35,565 nt of DNA from CAZPBO01 sp964584815 (GTDB taxonomy: Bacteria > Planctomycetota > SKW154): the NCBI GenBank assembly GCA_964584815.1, contig CAZPBO010000019.1:1-35565 (forward strand), written 5' to 3'. The notes beneath the pieces are model-generated. The model was not told the origin of the DNA. It was given only the letters and a program-made list of their open reading frames with translations, and ran no database searches. Shown piece after piece: positions 8,710 through 16,018 of this stretch. Within the stretch, counting starts at the first letter, position 1; each line of letters starts with the position of its first letter. Both the position numbers and the translations under genes were made by a program.

Positions 8710-9634
8710 GGATATAGACGACCTTGTGCTGGGCTTGAACAAGTTGGCAGAAGAGGGAAGGATTGAGGGCTTCTGTGTTCGGGATGAAAGTGGTCGTCCA
8801 GTTGTATTGCGGCGGCTGGAAGGAACCATCTTCCCGAAAAGATATGTTATGTCGGCGGCACCATTAGTCGCGCGCTGGTCAACCAGCCGTCTACCGCTTG
8901 TAGCGTTCCTTCTGCCGTGCGAAACAGCAGCATTTGTGGAGTTAGTAAAACTGAAGCAGGCGATGCTGGACAACCTGACAGTGGTGAGTCTGGTTTGTGA
9001 GGGGTTGGCGGGCAGGGATGGCGAGGAGCGCGTGGCTTGTAAGGTTTGCCGTCGCCGCATAGCCCAGTCAACAGATATCCATATCGCGTTTGGGGATGGT
9101 GTTGTGGTCGCGGCGGCGACAGAGAAAGGCGAAGAACTGCTTGACGCTCTGGGCGGGCAGGATTTGGAGTGGGAGCCGCCAACAGCCGGCACCCAAGCCT
9201 ATGAAGCGTTTATAGCGGAGAAGCGCAGCAAGATGCAGGGATGGGAAGGTCTGCGCAGCCTGTTTGCGGAATGCATTTTGTGCCATAACTGCATGCGGGT
9301 GTGCCCTGTATGTGCGTGTGCGCACTGCTATTTTGAGAGTCAGAAGGCGCAGGGAAGCGGTGCGGTCTGGGAGGCGCGCATAAAGTCTGATGCAGCGGAG
9401 TTCGCACGGGAAGTGCTATGGTTCCATCTAGGGCGTGCGTTCCATATGAGTTTTATGTGCGTGGGTTGTGGTCTGTGTGGTGATGCGTGTCCTGCGGAAG
9501 TGGATGTTTTTGGTTTTTTCGCGGTGGCATCAGATGCGGCACGCAAGCGCTTCGCCTATGAGGCAGGACGCGATGTGGATGAACCGCTGCCGCTTTCGGT
9601 CTTTGAGAGGGATGAGTTGGACGATGTTGGCTGA
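8690..9634 (+). CDS. FdhB/FrhB-like iron-sulfur protein with two ferredoxin-type clusters
   Basis: A 314-residue protein starting at ATG 8690 (AAGGAG eight bases upstream; overlaps the mvhD end). Residues about 55-105 (RLPLVAFLLPCETAAFVELV, then KLKQAMLDNL) match the FdhB/FrhB pattern 'PCE.RA..EL.KL.QA.LDNL' of F420-linked formate dehydrogenase/hydrogenase beta subunits. CKVC at 117-120 may bind metal. Two clusters follow: C195/C198/C201/C205 with three extra cysteines (208, 210, 213), and C257/C260/C263/C267. In FdhB-type proteins this subunit carries electrons between a catalytic subunit and MvhD-HdrA. No FdhA is adjacent, so the donor or acceptor is unknown. The family match covers the first half and cluster region; F420 use is not shown. 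Confidence 0.78.
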   Translation: MRAKKFEDIDDLVLGLNKLAEEGRIEGFCVRDESGRPVVLRRLEGTIFPKRYVMSAAPLVARWSTSRLPLVAFLLPCETAAFVELVKLKQAMLDNLTVVSLVCEGLAGRDGEERVACKVCRRRIAQSTDIHIAFGDGVVVAAATEKGEELLDALGGQDLEWEPPTAGTQAYEAFIAEKRSKMQGWEGLRSLFAECILCHNCMRVCPVCACAHCYFESQKAQGSGAVWEARIKSDAAEFAREVLWFHLGRAFHMSFMCVGCGLCGDACPAEVDVFGFFAVASDAARKRFAYEAGRDVDEPLPLSVFERDELDDVG

Positions 9635-9642
9635 AAAACTGC

Positions 9643-9671
9643 TTGAAAAACAGCACCGCCGAGAATATAGT
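9643..9671 (+). promoter_or_regulatory. Sigma-70-type promoter of the 9696 gene
   Basis: TTGAAA at 9643-9648 and TATAGT at 9666-9671 are separated by 17 bases, and both match the consensus at 5 of 6 positions. The start codon is 24 bases beyond. This separates the secreted-protein gene from the hdrA operon. Confidence 0.65.
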
Positions 9672-9695
9672 AAAGTGCAATGTAGGAGAGGGACG

Positions 9696-10706
9696 ATGCG
9701 AACTGTATTTTGTGTTGTCTGTCTGCTTGTGGTGGGGGTGGCGCTGGGGCAGCGTTTCAAGCAACCCAAAACGAACTGGTCAAACTTTTTTGACGAGAAT
9801 GGACGCCTGAAGCGGTGGATGTTCAAGTATGTGGACAGAGCGGACTTGGCGGCTAATCTGGAAAAATTTGTGGGCAAATATGTGCGTTTTGTGGACGAGT
9901 TGTCGGTTGTGTGGGAACAGTTCGCGGAGTATGACTACGCGTCTGTGAAGTTTGAGCAGAAGGCATCCGAGAAGGAGCGGGAAGATGTGGAGCGTAAGGG
10001 GTATAAGGGCGACTTTGACAATCAGGAATTCAAGGATGAGGCGGGGCGGAGAGCGCCGCTTGAGTTTCTCCGTTTTGAGACCTCGTTTTTCACCTGTCTG
10101 GTTGACCCCGCGCGGCAGATAACAGATGCGGAGAGGAAGCGGTTGTTTGCATCAGAGGGTGGTGGACGGGTCAAGACATATGTTCAGTTGTTGCTGGGCT
10201 ACAACGCCTATAAGCGAGAGGATGAGAAGATACCCGAGCAAACGCTTCCGCGTCTGATAACGCCTGATATAGTTCACCAGTTGCTGGTTCTTGGTGGTGC
10301 GGAACGAGGTGAGGTGCTACGAACTCTGCGGGAGCACCCGCTTCTGAAACAATGCTATAGCGAGTTGGAGAAGCGTCGCCATCCCAAGGCGCTTTATATT
10401 TACGGCAGGGTGGTGCGCGTGGTGCGTTTTGAGCGTGTGTCGGTGGAAGATGTGAAGGAAGGCGAGCGGGAACCGACTGAGGAGGAGTATCAAGACCTTG
10501 TGAGACGCAAGTTTGCCGAAGGTGCCCCTGGAGAGGAGATAGTTGTAATAGAGGTTTGCCATCTGGAGCCAGTGGCAGCGGGTGACCCACACGGGATGGG
10601 GCATCTGGAGCAAATAGAAGATGAGGAGATGGAGTATCTGGGTTACAGTAGAACGCTTATGAGGTTGCCGCCGCGCCCCCACAGGGAGGAAGGTAGCACG
10701 CCTTGA
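9696..10706 (+). CDS. Secreted protein of unknown function
   Basis: A 336-residue protein starting at ATG 9696, chosen for AGGAGA eight bases upstream, the promoter just before it and the signal peptide that begins there (MRTVFCVVCLLVVGVALG, cleavage before QRF). An in-frame upstream extension would lie inside the FdhB-like gene and is unlikely. The mature part is rich in charged residues. Near residue 230 it holds a short beta-like segment (IYGRVVRVVRF), followed by an acidic stretch (EGEREPTEEEY). I recognise no family, catalytic motif or metal site. Its stop overlaps the TTG of the next gene, so the two are probably expressed together. Confidence 0.7.
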   Translation: MRTVFCVVCLLVVGVALGQRFKQPKTNWSNFFDENGRLKRWMFKYVDRADLAANLEKFVGKYVRFVDELSVVWEQFAEYDYASVKFEQKASEKEREDVERKGYKGDFDNQEFKDEAGRRAPLEFLRFETSFFTCLVDPARQITDAERKRLFASEGGGRVKTYVQLLLGYNAYKREDEKIPEQTLPRLITPDIVHQLLVLGGAERGEVLRTLREHPLLKQCYSELEKRRHPKALYIYGRVVRVVRFERVSVEDVKEGEREPTEEEYQDLVRRKFAEGAPGEEIVVIEVCHLEPVAAGDPHGMGHLEQIEDEEMEYLGYSRTLMRLPPRPHREEGSTP

Positions 10707-11155
10707 CGGTATGGCGAACATTTCTTGCAGGTTTTCTCGTAGCGGATGCAATCCATACAATTGGTGCTTGCTTCAAATGCTGGGGTTCTTTTCTGGTGGC
10801 GGGTGCGGGCTTTTTCGGGGCGCTGCTGTTTGCGGGTGCGGCGTTCGGGTTGCTCTTTTTTGTGGCGGAGGGCAAGCGTTTTGGTCTGATGCTGGCGGGT
10901 TGTTATGTTCTTGTGCGGGTGGGTGTGGTTCTGTGGGCTGTAGGGGTGCGGCACCCGCTTATGTGGGTATCGCTGTCGGCACCGTTACGGCTGGCTGTCT
11001 TGGGGGGTGTGGTCGCTGGGGTGTTTCTGGGCGGATTTTTCCTTTTTAAGACATATACGCACAAGGGGAGGCAGGAAAAGGAAGGTGCAGACAAGTCCGA
11101 AGAGGAGCGCTACGACGGTGAAGGCGCCGAGAAAGCGGTTGGTTCGGAAGGATGA
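10703..11155 (+). CDS. Small integral membrane protein of unknown function
   Basis: A 150-residue protein starting at TTG 10703, overlapping the previous stop as TTGA, with GGAGGAAGG about ten bases upstream. It has four hydrophobic segments (about 5-25, 28-52, 60-80 and 92-115) and a hydrophilic, acidic C-terminal tail of some 35 residues. Signals of a real gene are the coupling to 9696 and the membrane topology. Against it, the start is non-ATG and the last 57 codons lie opposite the end of the RND exporter gene on the other strand. The tail may therefore be a by-product of that overlap. No family recognised. Confidence 0.55.
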   Translation: MTVWRTFLAGFLVADAIHTIGACFKCWGSFLVAGAGFFGALLFAGAAFGLLFFVAEGKRFGLMLAGCYVLVRVGVVLWAVGVRHPLMWVSLSAPLRLAVLGGVVAGVFLGGFFLFKTYTHKGRQEKEGADKSEEERYDGEGAEKAVGSEG

Positions 11156-13303
11156 CCCGATAAGGACGGCAAACCCTGCGGAGATGATGACGGCGTTGAA
11201 GGTGAGGGGGCGTCCCACCGACATAAGGGCGGCGAGGCTGGCGGCTTGTATCCCTCTGCGTTTCTCTCTTCTGCTGCGCCAAACATAATGAATGGCGTTG
11301 TCAACCAAAATCCCCAGCGCCACCGAAGGCACCATAGATGTTGAGACATTAACAGGCACATTGAGGAAGCCCATAAGCCCTAATGCTGCAAATACAGGCA
11401 GGGATGTGGGTATCATAGTTACTGCGGCGAGTTTGAATGAGCGCAGCGACACAAGAACTGTGGCAAGAACAGCAAGAAAGGCAACAAGCAGACCCCGTTT
11501 CTCGCCGTCCACCAGTCTTGTGGCGACCTGCAGGAAAAGCACGGATGTGCCGACAACTTCGGTGTGCTGTCCTTCCTTTTGGGAAAAGATTTCCGCGACC
11601 TGTTGCTTAAGACGCGCCATAAAGGGTTTCAGAACGCGGCTTGACCACCTCTTAAGCCGCACACTGACGCGCAGGGTCTTGAAATCCTCCGAAATAAGCG
11701 CAGCAAGCGCCCCGCCCTTCCGCTTCCCCCTACCTTTGTGCAGTCTGAAGCGTCTCAACGCCTGACTGTGCTGGGCAAGCAACGGTTCGGCGGGCTCAAC
11801 AATCGCCTTCTTCTCCCCCAGAAGAGCGGCGTTCATACAACAGAGCACCTTGGCGATGGAGAGGACATGCCCAACCTCGCTTTGGCGCTGTAGCCACTCT
11901 CTCAGTCGGACAACTTTCTTTATGGTCTCAACACGCATAACTCCGTTTCTGTCGGTGATAACGATGTTAACCGTGGCAATGCCCCCGAAATTCTTCGCCA
12001 CAAACTCATGTGCTACACGCACAGGGTCATTCGGATTGAAATACTCAAGCAGCGAAGTCTCAACGCGTATTTTGGGAATTCCCAAAGATGCCATCACCAG
12101 TCCTGTTGTCACCACCCCCCACATAAGGAGCCGCCAGGCTCTGTTGCGGGCAAAGAGCCACAGAAACCTCCTTACCGCCGTATGGCGGTGGCTCCTCACA
12201 CGCCGCCTCCACAAAAGCACAATCTCAGGCACAAAAATGAGTGTCACCACCACCCCCGCCATCACCGCAAAAGCGCAATAAAATCCCATCTCCCGAACCG
12301 CAGGAACATCCACAATGGAAAGAGAAAGGAATCCCATAGCGGTGGTGAGTCCTGCCAGCAAGCAGGGAATTGTGATGTTGCTTCTGGCTGCTCTGACCGC
12401 TTCAACACGGTCAAGTGTCTCCCTCTGTTCGCGGTAGTTGCTCAAGAAGTGAACCACCAGCGCCACGCCCACAGCCAGCACAATCGGTGGCACCGCCACC
12501 GTCGCAAGCGTTATCGCACCGCTTATCACCTTTATCAACCCGCCCGTCCACACAACCGATGCCCCTATCGTCACAAGCGGCAACACCACTGCTCTTATGT
12601 CGCGGAAAACATAAAAGAGCACCACAGCCAGAATCGCCACAAGCAGCGGCAAAAAGACAACCAAGTCCCATAATATGCAGTCTTCCAATGTCACATCTGC
12701 TATTGGGGGACCTGCAACATAAAAGGTGATATTTTTGGGTGCGTCCTTCAGCACCTCTTCCACAGAGCGCTTGATATGCCGCTTGAAATTGGGCTGCCCC
12801 GGTCGGGTCTCTACACGGCAAACGACCGCCACCGCTTTCCCATCGCGACTTATGATGTTGCCCGAAAGTATCGGGTTTTCCAGAACATCTCTGCGCAGTT
12901 TCGCCAGTTCATCAGGCGGCGGTATCACTATTTTGCCGTCTCTTCGGCTGAAGAGTTTAGCCAATCTCACACGGCGGTTCCGTGCAACAAACCGCACCGC
13001 CGTCACAAGGCTCATAGCATCCAAAATCCCATCCACTCTCGCCAGACGCGTGGTTATCTTATCAAGCAAACGAATGTTCTGCGGCGAAAAAGCATCACCC
13101 CATTCGGCGGGAACTCTGTATGCCACCACAACCAACTCGTCGCCGCCAAACTCCTTTATGAAACGGCGATACCGCACAAAGGACGGGTCGTCTTCGCGAA
13201 AGGCTATTTTGGGTGATGTATCAATGCGCAGTCCCGCCGCCTCAAAACCCGCCACCACCGTCACACCGACAAATATCACAACTGCCAACGCCCCTCGCAC
13301 CAT
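10985..13303 (-). CDS. RND/MMPL-family exporter
   Basis: A 772-residue transporter of the RND superfamily, MMPL branch, with two homologous halves. Each half has one N-terminal helix, a periplasmic loop of about 180-200 residues and a block of five helices. The first block (about 212-365) contains VPPIVLAVGVALVVHFLSNYRE, split by a helix turn, and ITIPCLLAGLTTAMGF. The second (about 605-755) has SMVPSVALGILVDNAIHYVW and ALMSVGRPLTFNAVIISAGF. These GxxVD/Hxx and 'T..GF' patterns mark the proton-relay helices of lipid or hydrophobic-molecule exporters such as HpnN/MmpL. ATG 13303 follows AAGGAGG. No adaptor or outer-membrane partner is adjacent, so the substrate is unknown. Its 3' end overlaps the convergent membrane-protein gene by 171 bp. 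Confidence 0.9.
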   Translation of the reverse strand: MVRGALAVVIFVGVTVVAGFEAAGLRIDTSPKIAFREDDPSFVRYRRFIKEFGGDELVVVAYRVPAEWGDAFSPQNIRLLDKITTRLARVDGILDAMSLVTAVRFVARNRRVRLAKLFSRRDGKIVIPPPDELAKLRRDVLENPILSGNIISRDGKAVAVVCRVETRPGQPNFKRHIKRSVEEVLKDAPKNITFYVAGPPIADVTLEDCILWDLVVFLPLLVAILAVVLFYVFRDIRAVVLPLVTIGASVVWTGGLIKVISGAITLATVAVPPIVLAVGVALVVHFLSNYREQRETLDRVEAVRAARSNITIPCLLAGLTTAMGFLSLSIVDVPAVREMGFYCAFAVMAGVVVTLIFVPEIVLLWRRRVRSHRHTAVRRFLWLFARNRAWRLLMWGVVTTGLVMASLGIPKIRVETSLLEYFNPNDPVRVAHEFVAKNFGGIATVNIVITDRNGVMRVETIKKVVRLREWLQRQSEVGHVLSIAKVLCCMNAALLGEKKAIVEPAEPLLAQHSQALRRFRLHKGRGKRKGGALAALISEDFKTLRVSVRLKRWSSRVLKPFMARLKQQVAEIFSQKEGQHTEVVGTSVLFLQVATRLVDGEKRGLLVAFLAVLATVLVSLRSFKLAAVTMIPTSLPVFAALGLMGFLNVPVNVSTSMVPSVALGILVDNAIHYVWRSRREKRRGIQAASLAALMSVGRPLTFNAVIISAGFAVLIGSSFRTNRFLGAFTVVALLFGLVCTFLFLPPLVRICLKKEKSAQKHPSDHTPQDSQP

Positions 13304-13378
13304 CGCTTACAAACCTCCTTCAATAATTATCATCTTCTCTCCGCTGCCTGCACGAAAAAAACGCTTGACGCTTTTTGT

Positions 13379-13407
13379 TTGACTGCACCACCCCCTGCAG
13401 CAATAAT
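13379..13407 (+). promoter_or_regulatory. Sigma-70-type promoter of acsC
   Basis: TTGACT at 13379-13384 and AATAAT at 13402-13407 are separated by 17 bases, each matching the consensus at 5 of 6 positions, 32 bases before the acsC start. Confidence 0.6.
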
Positions 13408-13439
13408 TCTATGCTTGAGTCTGTTGGAGGTGGTCAGAG

Positions 13440-14783
13440 ATGGCGCTCACAGGTCTTCAGATTTTCAAACTGCTTCCCAAAAAGAACTGCAGAGAATGCG
13501 GTTTCCCCACCTGCCTTGCCTTTGCTATGCAACTTGCGCAGAAAAAGGTGGAACTTTCCAAATGTCCGTATGTGAGCGAGGAGGCAAAAAGAATACTGGA
13601 GGCGGAATCTGCGCCACCGCAAAGACTTATCACAATCGGAACAGGCGAAAAAGCCGTCAAAATAGGCGAGGAGCAGGTGATGTTCCGCCACGACGATAAG
13701 TTCTACCACGAAACCGCCATTGCTGTGCGCGTCTTTGACGATGTTGACACCGAAGAGTTCAAACAGCGTCTTGAGAAGATAAAGAAACTTTCTTGGGAAC
13801 GGATAGGTTTCCAGATAGGTGTGAATTTGGTGGCGGTTGAGTGCCGCAGCGGTGATGGGTCAAGGTTTGCCGAATGCGCCAAAAGTGCGCATCAGGCGAC
13901 AGGTCTGCCGCTTGTCCTCATAGGCGGTGCGGATGAGTTGAAAGCGGCAGCGGAGGCTGTCAAAGAGACAAATCCGCTGCTATGCTCCGCCAACACCGAC
14001 AACTGGCAGCAAATCGCAGAAATAGCCAAATCCTGCAAGTGTCCGCTGGTGGTGGAGGCGGAAAGCCCAGATGCGCTTGCGGAGTTGACAGAGAAGATAA
14101 AAGGAGCAGGCGTGGAAGATATGGTTCTTCGTGTTCAAACAAACGGTGACATTTTGAAGCAGTTGGAGATGCAGACGATAATCCGCCGTGCCGCTCTCAA
14201 GAAAACCTTCAGACCATTAGGATATCCCACACTTGCGTTTGCTTTTGACGATGACCCGTATCAGGAGGCAACAATCGCCTCAATCCTCGTCTGCAAATAC
14301 GCAGGCGTTGTGGTGACCGACTTGGCGGAGCCGCATTTCGTTCTGCCGATATTGGTGGCGCGTCAGAATATTTACACCAACCCACAAAAACCCATCGCGG
14401 TGGAGCAAAAACTCTATCCTGTCGGCGAACCAGATGATAAGTCACCACTTATGTTCACCACCAACTTCAGCCTCACATATTTCAGCGTTCAGTCGGAGGT
14501 GGAGGCAAGCCGCGTGCCGTCGTGGATTCTGGCGGTGGACACAGAGGGTTTGTCAGTTCTGACCGCCTATTCAGGTGACAAGTTGAACGCAAAGGTGGTG
14601 GCAGACGCCCTCAAGAAGACCGAGGCGGAGAAGGTGGTCAGCCATCGCAAGATAATAATTCCCGGTCTTGTTGCGGTGATGAGCGGTGAGTTGGAAGAAG
14701 AAACAGGCTGGCAGGTGGTGGTAGGACCAAAAGAGGCGGCATATTTGCCCAAATTCTTGAAAGAGACATGGACTCCTGATTAG
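13440..14783 (+). CDS. acsC: Corrinoid iron-sulfur protein large subunit (AcsC/CdhE)
   Basis: A 447-residue protein matching the gamma/large subunit of the corrinoid Fe-S protein of acetyl-CoA synthase/CODH. The N-terminal [4Fe-4S] domain has C17, C20, C25 and C42 in the family spacing (CRECGFPTC, then KCP). It is followed by the TIM-barrel domain (about 95-320) and a C-terminal corrinoid-binding domain (about 340-447) ending near VVVGPKEAAYLPKFL. With AcsD it carries the methyl group from methyl-tetrahydrofolate or methyl-tetrahydropterin to acetyl-CoA synthase in the Wood-Ljungdahl pathway. Length fits the family. GTTGGAGG lies before the ATG. It stands alone: no acsB, acsD, acsE, cooS or metF is visible in this window, so partners must be encoded elsewhere. 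Confidence 0.94.
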   Translation: MALTGLQIFKLLPKKNCRECGFPTCLAFAMQLAQKKVELSKCPYVSEEAKRILEAESAPPQRLITIGTGEKAVKIGEEQVMFRHDDKFYHETAIAVRVFDDVDTEEFKQRLEKIKKLSWERIGFQIGVNLVAVECRSGDGSRFAECAKSAHQATGLPLVLIGGADELKAAAEAVKETNPLLCSANTDNWQQIAEIAKSCKCPLVVEAESPDALAELTEKIKGAGVEDMVLRVQTNGDILKQLEMQTIIRRAALKKTFRPLGYPTLAFAFDDDPYQEATIASILVCKYAGVVVTDLAEPHFVLPILVARQNIYTNPQKPIAVEQKLYPVGEPDDKSPLMFTTNFSLTYFSVQSEVEASRVPSWILAVDTEGLSVLTAYSGDKLNAKVVADALKKTEAEKVVSHRKIIIPGLVAVMSGELEEETGWQVVVGPKEAAYLPKFLKETWTPD

Positions 14784-14787
14784 GGAC

Positions 14788-14816
14788 TTGACAACGCCGC
14801 TTTTGTGGGTAACAAA
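14788..14816 (+). promoter_or_regulatory. Possible promoter of tRNA-Cys
   Basis: A perfect -35 (TTGACA, 14788-14793) lies just after the acsC stop. A weak -10 (AACAAA, 14811-14816) at 17-base spacing would start transcription close to the tRNA 5' end at 14824. The weak -10 makes this tentative; the tRNA may instead be cotranscribed with acsC. Confidence 0.4.
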
Positions 14817-14823
14817 ATAATGC

Positions 14824-14894
14824 GGCGGCGTAGCCAAGTGGTAAGGCAAGGGATTGCAAATCCCTGATCGCCGGTTCGAATCCGGCCGCCGCCT
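14824..14894 (+). tRNA. tRNA-Cys (anticodon GCA)
   Basis: All four stems fold: acceptor 14824-14830 with 14887-14893 (7 bp), D stem GCC/GGC, anticodon stem AGGGA/TCCCT around loop TTGCAAA, and T stem GCCGG/CCGGC around TTCGAAT. The anticodon at 14856-14858 is GCA. The discriminator base is T (U73), the identity base for cysteine. The 4-base variable loop is normal for tRNA-Cys. The 3' CCA is not encoded. A T-rich stretch follows at 14894-14916. Confidence 0.97.
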
Positions 14895-14919
14895 TTCTTC
14901 TGCCTTCTTCTTTTTTAAC

Positions 14920-14948
14920 TTCCAACCAACGACCTTTGAGCGTATAAT
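14920..14948 (+). promoter_or_regulatory. Promoter of the first tandem secreted-protein gene
   Basis: A perfect TATAAT (14943-14948) lies 17 bases after TTCCAA (14920-14925). The surrounding sequence is conserved upstream of the second paralogue at the same distance from its ATG, which supports its function. Confidence 0.6.
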
Positions 14949-14975
14949 GATACCAGGTTTTTTGGAGGTTTTCTT

Positions 14976-15902
14976 ATGCGTTGGTTTGCTCTGGTGGCTG
15001 TGTTCGCGGTATTAGGTTTGCTTGTGGGGCAAGACAAGACTCAACCCGCCCCTGACAACCAAACCTTTACCCTCCAGTTGAAAGGGAAGGAAGGAGATGA
15101 ACATTTCTTCCACACTAAGATGGTCGTGAATGGCACATCTATGGTGGGACCGACAAAGGTTGAGCAAGAGTTTATCTGGCACATCAAGGTGGACAAGGTC
15201 GCAGAAAACGGCAACATCCACAGCAAATGGAAGGCGTTGCTTATCAAGACTAAGCAGAATGTTCCTATGCTCGGTGAGGGCTATTTTGACAGTGAAAAGG
15301 GCGAAGCGAAAGGCATTCCCCAAGGACAGGTTGACACTCTTAACAAACTCCTTGAGAAAGAGACCAAAGTTGAGACGACCAAAACTGGTAAGGTGGTATC
15401 AGGTGGGATGCAGGGCATTCCCAGTCTTGAGTTTCTGCCAAAGAAACCCGTGAAGGTGGGCGAGTCCTGGATGGTTGAGCAGTCTGCTGGCAAGCAACAG
15501 CAGATGAAGATGGTCTTCAAATACACCCTTAAGGAAGTGAAAACTGTTGATGGCAGCAAAGTAGCCGTCATAGAGTCGGAGTTACTGAAAGTCAAATTGA
15601 ACGCTCCTATTCCAATGAAGATTGATGCTAAAGGTAAGGGAACCACTCTCTTCAACATTGACAAAGGAATGGTGATGAAAAACGATATGACAATGAACCT
15701 AACAATCGCTATGAGCAATCCGCAGACGGGAGAGGGAATGAAGTTCAGCCAGAACATCAAAGCGAGCGGCGAGATGCTCAAAGAGAAACCGAAATGCAAT
15801 CCTAAGAAGGTGAAACTGATAACTGGTAACGGCGGCGCCAAGGTTCCCGTTCCCATGCCTCCTCCACAACCTAAAAAAGAGCCCAAACCCGGACAGTTCT
15901 AA
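14976..15902 (+). CDS. Secreted protein, possibly DUF6263-like, tandem copy 1
   Basis: A 308-residue protein with a signal peptide (MRWFALVAVFAVLGLLVG, cleavage before QDK). The mature part is a beta-rich, lysine-rich domain with GYFDSEKG, TTKTGKVVSG, SLEFLPKKPVKVGESW and DAKGKGTTLFNIDKG. The 'LP..PVKVGDSW' and 'G.G...F.ID.G' pattern resembles DUF6263-type secreted proteins of planctomycetes, which have no known function; this family call is recall. The last 30 residues are Pro/Lys-rich. GGAGG lies before the ATG. It has its own promoter and a strong terminator. The next gene is a paralogue identical over well over half its residues, so this is a tandem duplication. Confidence 0.75.
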   Translation: MRWFALVAVFAVLGLLVGQDKTQPAPDNQTFTLQLKGKEGDEHFFHTKMVVNGTSMVGPTKVEQEFIWHIKVDKVAENGNIHSKWKALLIKTKQNVPMLGEGYFDSEKGEAKGIPQGQVDTLNKLLEKETKVETTKTGKVVSGGMQGIPSLEFLPKKPVKVGESWMVEQSAGKQQQMKMVFKYTLKEVKTVDGSKVAVIESELLKVKLNAPIPMKIDAKGKGTTLFNIDKGMVMKNDMTMNLTIAMSNPQTGEGMKFSQNIKASGEMLKEKPKCNPKKVKLITGNGGAKVPVPMPPPQPKKEPKPGQF

Positions 15903-15921
15903 CTGACTTGTTACAGGAAAC

Positions 15922-15960
15922 AAGGGCGGTCGCGTGTCCTGCGACCGCCCTTCCTTTTTC
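15922..15960 (+). terminator. Intrinsic terminator after tandem copy 1
   Basis: A perfect 12-bp stem (15922-15933 with 15941-15952), 7-base loop, then CCTTTTTC. A degenerate version of this hairpin follows the second copy. Confidence 0.88.
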
Positions 15961-15962
15961 CC

Positions 15963-15991
15963 TTCCAACCGATGACCTGTTAGCATAAAAT
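15963..15991 (+). promoter_or_regulatory. Promoter of the second tandem secreted-protein gene
   Basis: TTCCAA (15963-15968), 17 bases, TAAAAT (15986-15991), and then 27 bases to the ATG. The spacing equals that of copy 1 and much of the intervening sequence is shared, so the duplicated unit included the promoter. Confidence 0.6.
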
Positions 15992-16018
15992 CATACCAGA
16001 TGCCTTGAGGTTCGCCTT

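Noticed and set aside
10711..11049. Alternative open frame for the small membrane protein region
   Set aside because: It starts without coupling or Shine-Dalgarno and is Cys/Gly-rich; the frame from 10703 gives clean membrane helices and overlaps the upstream stop.
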